DNA of 64,000 bases from Hirsutella rhossiliensis (taxonomy: Eukaryota; Ascomycota; Sordariomycetes; Hypocreales; Ophiocordycipitaceae): contig NW_025408667.1 of NCBI RefSeq assembly GCF_020360975.1, positions 2,046,001 to 2,110,000 of the forward strand, read 5' to 3'. The position numbers and the translations under genes are program-made. The notes under the pieces were generated by a model that did no database searches, was not told the DNA's origin, and worked only from the letters and a program-made list of their open reading frames with translations. Below, in pieces: positions 21,337-32,426 of the stretch. How positions within the stretch are numbered: the first letter of the stretch is position 1; each line of letters begins with the position of its first letter.

Positions 21337-23762
21337 GCGTGCATGAGCGCTTGAAGCATCAGGCGAGAGGTGTTGACAAGGCCGCGTGGAGCCCTGCTGC
21401 TTTGTCCGTCTATCTTGATTTTCCTATTTGATGACGATTCGATGTCAGGCCGTCAACGGGATAGGAGTCAAGGGACCGCGACTTTGTTACTGTAGCAGAT
21501 TCGCCGTCTTTTCTGCCTGTCCCCACACGGTGCCTTGTAGTTAAGAACTGATGGAGGGAAACAACAAAACGCGTGACGGCATGAGCTGTCTACAATGGAC
21601 TGTCCCAGCTGGGCTTCACTCGCGCAGGTGAACCATGTTCCCTTTAATCCTCCCCGGAAATATTATCAAGTGGCCCAAAGAACGGAAGCGACGGAGAGAT
21701 CATACAGTACATATCCAAGACATAGCCAAGTGAATAATCCATTTTAGGCGTCAGCGGTGTTGAGGCGGCGCAAGGGAATAGCTCGACGTGTTGTGCGGTG
21801 GTGCAATCTGGCTCACCAAATCCTGGGGAATATCTCACCTGCAGGAGAGTGATCCGTCCTTGTTTACGTACGGAAGCGGAGCCGATGCTTGGAAGTTGAG
21901 ACCATTCCTTGTTACCCCAGCTTCCCCCTCTCCCCTCCCTTTCTTCCTCTCAATACTGTACATGCCTTTCTCTTCTTCCTCGCCGTTCCTGGACGGGCAA
22001 GATCCCCGGTGGTGCACGGGGGTGTGTAAGAGGAGAGAGGTAGGGTAAGCCGGACGAAATGGATGCGGAATGCCTTCATTTCCGTCCTTGTGGTGCATGC
22101 CATCTGGTGTTTAGGCTGCCAAAGCCCGACGGCGGCGGAAGTACGAATACAGACAGGCTGACAGACAGGCAGCCTATGACGCAGGGTCGTTGGTACGAGC
22201 GGTCCTTTTGATCTCGCCGACGAGCTGACAACTGGCCGTCTGGGCTCCGTTGCAACGCAGCTAACGCAACGCAGCTAACGCAGTAAAACCCCCACGGGGA
22301 AAGGGGCTCTGCTCCATCATGTACACGTCAAGGCCAGATATTGTCGAGGAACGGCCAACCTTGTGTACAGTACGCGCCCGGACTCGCCAGCATCCATCAC
22401 GGTAGTCGAGAAACCTGGGGTTGGCTGAGGCGTAGGATTAGGAAACGGGGTGAGAGGAGGGAGGAAGGGAGCAGGGAATAAGATGGGTGATCCGGGAGCG
22501 CGGGCCTAGTTCCAGAAATGGTACGGGGTTGAGCAAAGCGTACGAACAAGCTGTCAGATCCTTTTTCTGTTTTCTATGGACTCTGATACCTGTTTCTTTA
22601 CCTTACTTACCTGGAACGATGTACTGTGATTGCTGTGTGTGAGAACTGGGATGTTGTTTTCAGTTTTCCATCTGAACACTCCCCCTTTTGCTGCTTCGCC
22701 CACCCCCTCAATTCTCTGCCTGCACTTCGTACTGTAGGTACTTATGAGCTCAGTCACTGTACAGAAGCTCCCCCTCCTCCGCAAATTCTCAGCTCTTCCC
22801 CAACAATGAACCCCGGCAAAAGTCTTAAGACCCCCCCCCTCCCACTCAGCCACTCACGTCCCCCCCCCTGCCTTCGCTGGGCAGTATTCGTATTTGCTCC
22901 CTTTTTCCCCGGTTGCTACTGTGAGTTGCTTACTGGGGCAGAAGCAGCTTGGGCCAACCGGCGCAGCTGCAAGCTGAGAAACAGAGGGAGGGGGAAGGGA
23001 AGAAGCATTGGGATTGGAGGGTACGGAAGCAGATGTATGGTATGATGTGACTTGAGGTGCCTGGGTGCTACGAAGTGATACGAAGTACTGTTCTCGCCAA
23101 GAAAATCGAAAAGCAAAGATGTTTTCATAGAGGTGCTTTTTAAATACGGCCTTTCTAAAAGTTATGTATGCGTACTTCGTACTTGGTCGGATATAAAAAA
23201 GCCACTAATTAAAACCGCGGAATGCAGCCTTTTCCCCTTTTCGTCACGCTCTTCGTGAACTCGAAGACCTCTTCTGCCGTAGGACTCTAAAGCACGCTCG
23301 CCGCTACCTCCGGAGCACTATAATGAGAATACGGACTTATAATTTACAGGGTCTCTTTTTTCTCTTCTCCCTAGGGTGGTTGCGGGTGTCTGCTATATAA
23401 ATAAAAGCTGTATTCCATGCTCGACCCAGTACATGCCCACTAAGTCTACTCCCATAGGGAAAGGTCGATAGGTATTATGTAGTACTATTAAATAATCATT
23501 GCCGTCCAGTCTTCGGGTGACTTATACGACAGATACTATCCATACACTCTATAGCAACCCCCTCCACGGCAACCGTCGACTGGTAAACTGGCCGAGCGCT
23601 CTCGACTAGTAAACCTCGGGACGATGACAGTCGAGTAGCTGACCGAGCCCAGCACTTCCGCCCAAGCCAAAGTTTCATCAACGTCTTTGGAGATCGGTTT
23701 CAAAATGTTAAAAGGGCTCTTACACTTAAGTATTTTAACATATTCGACCGGCTCCTAGGCTC
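21337..23762. other. Gene-poor intergenic region
   Basis: Contains the SPC98 3' UTR and then noncoding sequence. A short direct duplication of AACGCAGCTAACGC lies near 22255-22280, with C-rich runs at 22830-22870 and AT-rich, stop-dense sequence from 23100. No ORF has a domain or splice support. Confidence 0.5.
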
Positions 23763-24448
23763 TCAGTCTTGCAACACCTTGGCCAACTCCTCCGTCAGTC
23801 CCAACTCGCCCTCCAAAGCTTTTTTTATGCCCTTCTCGGCCACCTCTTTAGCAGCCTTCAGTCCCTCTGTCGAGGGCATGAGCTCAACTTTCTTAGGAGG
23901 AGTGGGATCTGTCCAATTCCCCACGTAAGGGTTCAGGCGGTCCAGCTTAACGCCAGAGTTTTCAGCGATTGTAAAACAGGTATCACCGTATTGGGCTATG
24001 TGCGAGGCATCGCACTTGACTGGCACAAATTTGGAGACCCAGATTTTGTCTCCAGGATAAAGATTGATGGCCCGGGGAGGCCGTTCCACTGTCTAAGATT
24101 CTGCAGGGAAACCGACTTGTCCACCGAAATCTTGAAGCAGTGATCTCCAGGCTACATATTGTAACCTTTATCATGCTCGCCACCTCCACCGGACGTGGCT
24201 GTCTCATGCACCCTTGTGCAAGGCACATTGTATAGTTGCCCGGGGAAGATGGGGCAGCTGGCGTGGTTCGTGATGCTAGGGTTGAGGCGGTAAAATTCCT
24301 CGAGAGTTATGCCGTATTTCAACACAGCAATGGCCCAGCAGCTGTCCCCCGCGACGACCGTGTACATGCAACCGTGCGATCGGGCGCCGACGGCCGCGAA
24401 GGCTGACAGAATGAGCCCGCCGAGGAGCCAGTGTTGAAGAACAGCCAT
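23763..24448 (-). pseudogene. LysM effector, broken by stop and frameshift
   Basis: From 24448 the frame codes a signal peptide (hydrophobic core to about residue 22) and a first LysM domain with C-M-Y-T-V and G-D-S-C-W-A-I. A TAG at 24154-24152 interrupts. The same frame then resumes as a second LysM (G-D-H-C-F-K-I-S) up to the C/G-rich run near 24070-24080. There a frameshift moves into the frame N-L-Y-P-G-D-K-I-W-V, then a third LysM (Y-G-D-T-C-F-T-I-A) and a charged tail ending at 23763. Intact LysM effectors bind chitin and shield hyphae or suppress chitin-triggered immunity. The stop sits where a Gln codon would fit (CAG to TAG), a CpA-to-TpA change. A GT at the stop could fake an intron, but it would delete obvious LysM coding sequence, so I call it a pseudogene. 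A sequencing error at the G/C run could explain the frameshift but not the stop. Confidence 0.75.
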
Positions 24449-25214
24449 GACTGGGCGTCAAACGGGGAAATCAGTTAATCTGAGTAGATATTGTAAGACG
24501 CTTGACGGATGAGGTTGCAACCAAGTCCTCCAGCCTTCTCGGGTGCGCTTTATTTATACATTTTCTAGCTACGCTGTTGGCCGAAGGGTCATTTGGAGCA
24601 GCGTGGAAACTTTCGCACTGTCGTCCTCATATTTGGCAAAATGGCTCGTCGGTCTAGTTGGCGCAGTAATGCTCCAGTCTTGCCCCCCTGTTGGGTCAAT
24701 GCCGGCACTTCGCGCAATTCGCCAAGGCTCTCTTTGATGCGAGCTGCAATCAGGCGTCTTTGACAGACCATAGTCACCATCTAGAAAGTCCAGGCCCAAC
24801 CTCTGGATCTGGATCTAGGTGAGCGGCGAGACGTTGTTACCAGAAAGCCATATGCGTGCCCCCCGGAATGCACCATGGCACGTCGCAGCTCGATATCTGG
24901 CCAAGCTTTCCTTATGAATAGAGTAATCCTGACTCGCGCGTCCGCGCTTGTTCTCGGGACGAATGCCCAAATGTCGCCATGAACTTTTACGTGGACAGCT
25001 CGGTTCGGGCGTAACAGTGCGTCTCGGCGATGAGCATGGCGTGCCAAGTCACAAGATAACCGTTGGGCCGCAGCACAAGTACATATGATATGGATAGATA
25101 GTACGTACTGATGCGATATATCTTCCAAGGTCATTCTAAAATACAAATGCTTAGTACTGTATAGAACTACCCGTACGACGTCCTTATTTCCCGAGGTTTG
25201 CGCCAGACAGCTTC

Positions 25215-25311
25215 TGTGAAGCTGGTTAAATACCGCTACACCGGGCAAAGTAGGGGCACCCCCATTGGAGGTGTTATTAACGCGTATTTAAAGTTCTCGT
25301 TCTGCTCTGAC
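25215..25311 (+). repeat. Dispersed repeat, copy A
   Basis: This ~97-bp unit begins TGTGAAGCTGGTTAAATACC and contains GGAGGTGTTATTAACG. It is repeated in the same orientation 363 bp downstream and inverted near 14.9 kb. Confidence 0.8.
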
Positions 25312-25577
25312 ACATCCCCTAGGTTGATGGCTGTACTTGTATGGCCAGCAAGCTATCCTCAGAGCCCAATAGGGGCTTATCTGGCAATGTGTATACTGTG
25401 AGGTTTAGGAGACATAGGTAACCCCCCTGACAATTGGGTTAGGCTTTCAGACACCACAGCGCATTAGAACCTCCCCGGGGGGTCAAATAGAGGACCAACT
25501 AGCTGGCGTAACTTCCGGAATGGATTTTTTAACCCTCGCTAATCTGTCTGGCGGGGACCCGCAACCGGGCTTATAAT

Positions 25578-25673
25578 TGTGAAGCTGGTTAAATACCGCT
25601 ATACGAGGCAAAATAGGGACACCCCTGTTGGAGGTGTTATTAACGTGAATTTAAGTCCTTTTCTGCCCTGACA
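25578..25673 (+). repeat. Dispersed repeat, copy B
   Basis: A direct repeat of the unit at 25215 with scattered substitutions. On the reverse strand it contains an A-box-like TATAGCGGTATTTAACC, followed by a short stem-like stretch and a degenerate G-G-T-T-G-C-G-G-G-T arm, hinting at tRNA ancestry. Confidence 0.8.
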
Positions 25674-28600
25674 GCTTATTATGGCTGGTCTTGCGGTGAG
25701 TTACGGTCCCAGCCTCTTTATTAGAGATGGTAGTTGTGCCCGAATAAAGATGAAGTCGGCGTATGCTATACAAATACGGCTATAGAGTTTAGTATACCGC
25801 TACGGAGTCTCCTGGCTCGATATCATTTGCCCCGTGGGCATAAATTCTAATGCGGGCTACAAAGGCGCCTGCCCTGCCGCCCTGCTTAAACAGGCAGATG
25901 ATTAGTTCAGGCTGTAAAAATGCGACTGGCGGTTGACAAGCAAGAGATGGCAGGTGCCCTGGATAATTCGGCCGTGGAAGCGGATGAAAGGACTGGACGG
26001 ACCGAGGCGGACGGGTTGGCTCTTCCAAGCATGGCCAGGCTGTGTCTCGGTACTGTATCCTCGGAGCCGGAGCTTCCAAAGCCCCCCACACTGTCTTGAC
26101 GTATCATTTGGGGCTTGCCCTCTCCCTCCCTCTCTGACTAAAAACTCCCTGCATTCTTCAATGTCCGTAGCCAAGACTCTAATGCCTTGTCTCATTATGC
26201 TGTGGGGGAGAGATGAGCTACTGCCGACATTGGCTGCAGCAGACGGTACATGCCTGTCGCTCACAGAAGAAGAGGCTATCGTGAGAGACGATGACTCTGT
26301 GATGTGTATGCATTGCATGATGATGATGAAGCTAGAGAGGCCTTTGCGGTGGTCTTGAGTGGTCTTGATCCCTCAAATTTCCTCGCAGCTGTCGGTCACG
26401 TGCTGGCTCATTCAGATCACGTGACAGGGATCGCCGCAATGCCAGTACCGATACCGTACCGCGAGACACTCCAGCTGGCCCGTGGGGGTAACGAGTAACT
26501 TAACTACCGTACTGTGCTGAAGTCACCACAACGAATACCGCCAGGGGCTGCTGGGATTGTGTAATAAGCAAGAAAGGCTCACTGCTGCAAGGGGTTCCGA
26601 TCCGTCCGGCCCGGGAGCCATGACGTGCATCGCCCTCAATTTCATTCTTCTTCTTTTTTCCAACATTTTATTGGTGCGTGCGTGTCATGTTTACATGGGC
26701 GTGGACCGTTAAAAAGCCTGCATAATTAGGGGATGATGCATGGCTCGGGTCTCTTGTCACCCCACTCCCGCTCGGCATCAGGGGCGGGGCGAGGCGAGGA
26801 CATTCCTGGACCGGATTGCCATGGCATTGACCACCTTTTCTTCTCTTCCTCTTCTCCATTCTGTAATCTACTATTTTTACACATGTCTCTGTGTTCATTC
26901 CTCGACCCGTCAATGCCATGAGACTCGCCCTCCAGAGCGGCCGAGCCGGCCTGACGGCCAAATTTCACGTCTGGCCGCGCGCTCATTTCGGGCGGTGCGC
27001 AAGGGAGTCCAGACTACAAGACGCCATCGAGGGGCCAGTTACGGTACACAGGTCTAATGAGGGCGTGCTTGCACATGCCAGCACTACCAAGTGGGAAGGG
27101 GGGGGTGTCTTGGACGAGAAACCTGGGGAAAGACGGTTCAGCCATTGATGTGTGTGCGAGGCACACAAAACGGCAAGACACGAATACTGCGCTTATGCAT
27201 TCGACATCCCGGTGAAGACAGCAGAGGCTTCCCCCAAGCTTGCTCCATGGGGAATCCCGGCTCTGGCTTTCCCATCATCCGCAGCACGGCAAACTGTGCA
27301 TGCGTATGAGCACCGTGTTTGGAAGTCGAAGAGCCGAGCACGCGCTTCGCGAGAAGACAGCCTCCCTCTATGATACCACTTGCTTGACAACATCGGCACG
27401 TACCTGGCAGACTACCGGGCAAGAGTTCCGAAGACCTACGTGGTATCAATGCAAGCGCTTGGACACGCACGTTGCTGCCCCCGGGCAAGTCTTTGAGGAC
27501 TGTGGGGGGGCATCAATTCGGCTACCGGCCCGAGCACGCGAACGGTGGCAGGCCGGCTGAGAACATTTCATCCTCTGCTTTAGCTTGGGAGGTCGATGCC
27601 CACTTCGTTTTGCGCTTGGTGTGCGCTGCCGAGGCAAGAGAGTAGCCGAGACATTGTACTAGACTCGAAGTTATGACTGCGTATATCCGGGTGACCGTCT
27701 TTTCTGCCGGTATTCCCGGGCGAGGAATCTCATTATACATCCCAAGTGCATCGACGAGAGCCATGTCGGAGAGAGTCGGGGCCGGGCGGGGGGTGTCTTG
27801 TTCCGCCTCTGCAGCTAGAAAGCCGTTCAGGGAGCCACTCGGGACGATCATGCAAGAGTCCTTCTGATGGGCCAAACAAATGTGTATGTAACGAGAGGCA
27901 TATTGGGCCTTTGTCCCCAAAGCTTCTTTGCCCCGGGTCACGGTGGTTAGGCCTTGACGGTTGGGCCTGTGGAAACAGCCACGACGAGCCGCCAGAAGCG
28001 AACACGTGAACTCGTGTGTTTACGATGAAATGAATAGACATTAAGTTTGGTGATACCTTTTGCTTGGGGTAGAGGTGCGCAGCGGATCGACATGTTTGAT
28101 CTACTCAGAACACCACGTGTCGCTCTCTGCGGTGGGTGTAGGGGAGGCGAACGTCTATTCACCTTGCGCGCTGCGAAAGTCGGTCCACGACGACGGCCGT
28201 GAGCAAGGACATTAGGGTTCTCGTTTTGAACTGACATGGGGCGAGTACTGAAAAAGAGAAAAATGGCTTGATCTCCATACGCACTCTGGGGAGCCGGGCT
28301 TCATCGGGAAGGCCAGCCGGGACAAGGCCTCCCTCTTCCAGCTCCTCCCCCCGGGATTGCCCGTCGCAGGCATACTGCAGCAAAGCTAGAGGGCCGTGTG
28401 CATGCTGTTCTCAAGGAGATGGACGGGTATGGACATTGGCTACGAAGCAGCAGGTTACGCACTATACGGATCCCCCACCTCCCTACTAATCAACGGGATG
28501 GCTTGTACAGCACAGCAAGAGCGCTCGCCTTGATAAGGGCGTGGATGGATGGAAGTTTAGAGGGAACAGTCCGACGATTGGCTGTCTGGACGAAGGCGGC

Positions 28601-29120
28601 TTGGCTCAAAGGCCTTGGTCCGGTTTGCCCGAAGCGTGCATGCGAGAGACACTGGCGTGTGCCAGGCGTGTACGACGATGCGGATGGACAACGGTACGGG
28701 ATGAGCCAGGAGGGAAGGACATGTATTCATTCGTTGCTTGATGTATGGCGTGCCTCTGGTCGTGATAAGGGCTTTTGGTAGGGCTCTGTTTCGTCGGCAT
28801 CTTCTGCCGCGCTTGTATGTATTTACTGAAGCTTCGAGTATTTCTACTACACTCAGGATGCCTCGTGTCGCCTTGCAGACTGGATGCGAAGATGCCTCGA
28901 TAGAAGCCTGCCCAGGGGGTAGGCCGAGGATTCATGGCCATCTTTGAGACGGACGGAGTGAAGCGGAGGCAGTTCGATGAGTATTACAGTACGATATACA
29001 GTTGATTGCCCGGCAGGCTACAATTGCCCAATGAATGCCGAGCTGACGCTTTCGGCCGAGACTTCTGGAAGCCCGACATGGCCGCTCGCTTGGCATTCCC
29101 CTTGGCCGGGTACCTAAAGC

Positions 29121-29175
29121 TACACGTTAGTACACTACACGTCAGTACACTACACGTCAGTACACTACGCGTTAG
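29121..29175. repeat. 15-bp tandem repeat
   Basis: About 3.7 units of TACACGTCAGTACAC, the outer ones carrying CGTTAG instead of CGTCAG. Noncoding context. Confidence 0.8.
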
Positions 29176-30355
29176 TGCAGGTCTGAGGGCGCATGGGACG
29201 GCACGCACTTGGACGCTTCGTGGTCGGCGATGGCCTTGTCTTGACATCAGCAGTCCCATCTTGGGTACTCTGCCGAGGAATTCAGGCACCGACGCCAACG
29301 ACGTCAAGCACAGCGTCTCGTACTGTATCATCGGTACCTCAGATATTCGCACGCCTGTCGTGGCCGTAGCTCTCTGCCCCGTACTCTCCCCCCACCCCCA
29401 TCCTTCTCCCTCCAGCTCCAAATCCCTCTTTTCTTCTTGGCCCTGCCCTTCCTTCCATTCAAGGGCGAATGGGGAAAGTAGGAAAAGGGAGGCGCATCAA
29501 TATCTGTATTCGGCATCCGCACGCAAACAAACAAGTACCTGGACACCCTGGCCTTTCCTCCAGTCGCGTCGGTACGGTACCTCGGTACGTGTACTGCTAC
29601 GTTACCTTTCTTCCCCAGTCTTGGCCAACCGTCTTGTCTTCCCCAGGATTTCATCGCCCTCGGTCTCGCTTGCGAACAAACCCTGCACATTCTGAATCCT
29701 TGCTGCACCCCCTTCTCCTCCTTCCCAGGCGCCTGTACAGATACTTGCTCGACAGGTAGCTTGAGCCGCGACAGCTCGAGGGAATAAATTCACTTCTTCC
29801 TTCTCTCCCCACCTCCCTCTTTCTCTGCCTCTTTTTTTCCCTTGAGCGGATTGTGTTTTGCGTTCTCGACTCGACACCTCCGCTCGAAGCTTGCGCCGTC
29901 CCTCGTTTTTATAACATAAAGCTAACCCGCCCATCCCTTTTCACCATCATCCAGCCAACCTCGCGCGGCCTCCGCCACGCGCAACCAAAAACACTGTGCT
30001 CGCCAGACTTTGACTTTGTCTTGTCAAGAAGCGCTCGGCTGCTGTGGATCACGGAACCACCCGCCAACCCTCCATTCATCAACGTCTGTCACATCTGTTG
30101 CGTTCGCATCAGACGGCCCCGGGCTAGGCTCCATCAGCTACCCACAAATCGACACGCAAGCTCTCCCGCCGGCATTGTCTAGCAAACTCAAGACGCAATT
30201 ACCGACTGAACAGTACGTAGGCCACCCCCGAAAGCTCAGCGCACAAAACCACCTTTGGCCCCGAGCATTCAAACGCTGACTGCTTTGCCCATTGCAGTTC
30301 GCTTTACGCCCCGAGAAACCAAACCAGAATCCCAATCTCTTGCCAGCTGTGCACA

Positions 30356-30595
30356 ATGCCGAGCCCCCAGGTCGCCTCGCCTTTGGCGCTATCCACGTCG
30401 CCGCGCAACAACCTCCGCCTTATGACGTCGCACGACCTGTACAACAGCCTCAACGCGACGCTCACCTCGGGCGACAACCGGCCATCGACGCCCGTCCGCC
30501 GTATTCAAGAGGATGACTATACCGTCCCGGCGCCGCCGCCTCCCAGTCCCGTCAGCTTTAGGGCTGACCACTGGCACGTTCCCGCTCGTCGCTGA
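30356..30595 (+). CDS. Small hypothetical protein (79 aa) with 5' UTR intron
   Basis: A 79-residue ORF follows a good Kozak-like context (CACAATGCC). It is rich in Ser, Pro and Thr, includes a P-A-P-P-P-P-S-P stretch and lacks a signal peptide or membrane helix. Upstream, 30213-30297 has all marks of an 85-nt intron in the leader (donor GTACGT, branch CGCTGAC, acceptor TTGCAG), and a long CT-rich tract precedes it, as in many highly transcribed fungal genes. These support a real transcript. The function is unknown, and a further 3' exon cannot be excluded. Confidence 0.45.
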   Translation: MPSPQVASPLALSTSPRNNLRLMTSHDLYNSLNATLTSGDNRPSTPVRRIQEDDYTVPAPPPPSPVSFRADHWHVPARR

Positions 30596-32426
30596 GCAGA
30601 CGATGCCAGCGTTACACCACAGCATGAGAGGAGCCCGGCTCCCTCGCACACTTGAATTTGGAGCACCTCGCACATGGATAGAACGGACCATGGGTGCGGG
30701 TGCATCTCTTGGGTCCGTGTACACTCGAGACACCTTGACGGCGTTACGGCAGTAAGCAGGGATCACAGCCAAGCGGGAAAACTGGCGGTCACGGTAGACA
30801 TGGACAAAGAAGGCATATCGGGTAGATGAAGAAACACAAAAGGGGTTAGGAGACCAACGCAAGGAGATATGACTGGCCTGCTGGCCCAGTCTCGGCCGGC
30901 GCTTCACGGTAAGCACAAAAAAAATACGGGAATATAGGTTCTTTGTCTTCAGCGGCCATTGTTGAGGGCCACGGGAGGCCATGGCTCGTGTTAGCCCTTC
31001 CCGCTAATGAAACCCTCTCATCACGGGCTGGAGCTTGTCGAGTGGCGCCTTTGCGATGCGGGCGGTGATTTGTTGCCTGCAGCTTGACCGGACGCAAGCT
31101 GGAGAGCGGACGGAGTAGAGAGAGGAGTGATTGGGCCAAAGAGCGGGCGGTTACGCGGTCACCGACATACAGCTACAGGCATCGAGAGAGGCCTTGCAGC
31201 AATGTCGCAGACAAGGTAGCTCCATGGGGACTTTCTCCCTCGCTTGATAGTGAGGAGCGCTGAACGAACCATGCCAATACCATAACGTGCTTCAACGTTA
31301 ATTGCGTGATGCGTGGTGCACGGGTCGCGGGAAATGGGCGACTCTGTGTGACGCGTGGAAAATGCGCATCCGTACCTAACTTACAAATTGCGCAGACGAT
31401 GGCTCGGGTAGGCAGGCATGATTATGCGCGATGGATTGTCAGGGCTCGGCGCTATGCGCGGGCGGAAGAAAATCAGGGCAAGGAGCTCGTCTAAAGTGTC
31501 GGGGGTCGACTAACGGGCCGTGCGAGCCTATCAAGACGGATGAGCCCGTCACCAACAAGCGGACAAGTATTGAAAGAACCAGCCAACCGAAACTGCGCGC
31601 ACAATGGGAGTCGGTGTCACAAAAACCGAGAGAGTCCTGGTAAAGCCGCACGCACGGCGACTCCCCCGCGGCACCACCGCCATGCCACGTGTTGGTGGCA
31701 TTTCCCCCATCCTCCCCGCCTGCTGCGTGCTATTGCCCTATTAGAGCAAGCGTTCACTTTTTTTTGAGTTCTGGTCCGGATGAGTCAATCCGGATTATTA
31801 CGTACTACGTATCATCTTTAACCCGTCCGTGCACTGACCAAAGAGACACCAGCGACCACTCTTGCTCCTCCTCGTCCGTGACGGGCGAGCGAGGGGACAT
31901 GCTCTTTAGGTGCACGAGAGCGACATGCTCATCGTTGTATTCCCTCTGTGCTCCTCCCAGATGCTGCGGCTTCGTAGGGTGGTGACGGACGGTTTGATGG
32001 CGGGAGCCAAAGTGACGAGGTACGAAGAAACAAGTATCTTACGTAAGGCTCCGGTACGTCACTTAACGCGTCTCGCCGTGCCCCAACCAAACGCGTCTCG
32101 GCACGCGTCGACCGACTATTTTCCCCCCTAGGTGAGCCCACTCGAAGCTTCTCTCTCTGCAACTTCCCACCATCAATCTCCAGAGCCACCACTCCAGCCG
32201 CGACTGCGAATCACCACGTCCACGACCCAATCCGACTCTGGCTACTGAATAGAACCTTCCGCTTTGTTCTCCAGATCCCGTCTTGTCAGCAGCAACGACC
32301 CAGAGACGCACCTTCTCGCAAGCAAACGCCCTTTGTCGCTACTGCTTTTCACGGCCGGCGTCCACTTCATCCGCTCTTGACGCTTCGTTCTCCCTCTGCT
32401 CGCCCGTACCGGAAGGAACAAGCAAC
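30596..32426. other. Intergenic between small gene and CDT1
   Basis: No supportable gene. The last ~150 bases are an open, in-frame extension of CDT1 that I treat as leader. Short ORFs here lack domains. Confidence 0.5.

Larger units (their letters stand above)
24449..30212. other. Gene desert of about 5.8 kb
   Basis: Dozens of 60-155 codon ORFs lie on both strands. None has a recognisable domain, consistent third-base pattern or splice chain, including the 155-codon minus ORF at 24781-25248. The stretch holds two copies of a dispersed repeat, a 15-bp tandem repeat near 29.1 kb, and a pyrimidine-rich tract from about 29.35 to 29.9 kb that looks like the promoter and leader of the small gene at 30356. 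Confidence 0.5.

Noticed and set aside
24093..24160. Intron that would remove the stop in the LysM gene (GT at the TAG, AG at CTTAG)
   Set aside because: It would excise the conserved G-D-H-C-F-K-I-S LysM core and still leave the later frameshift.
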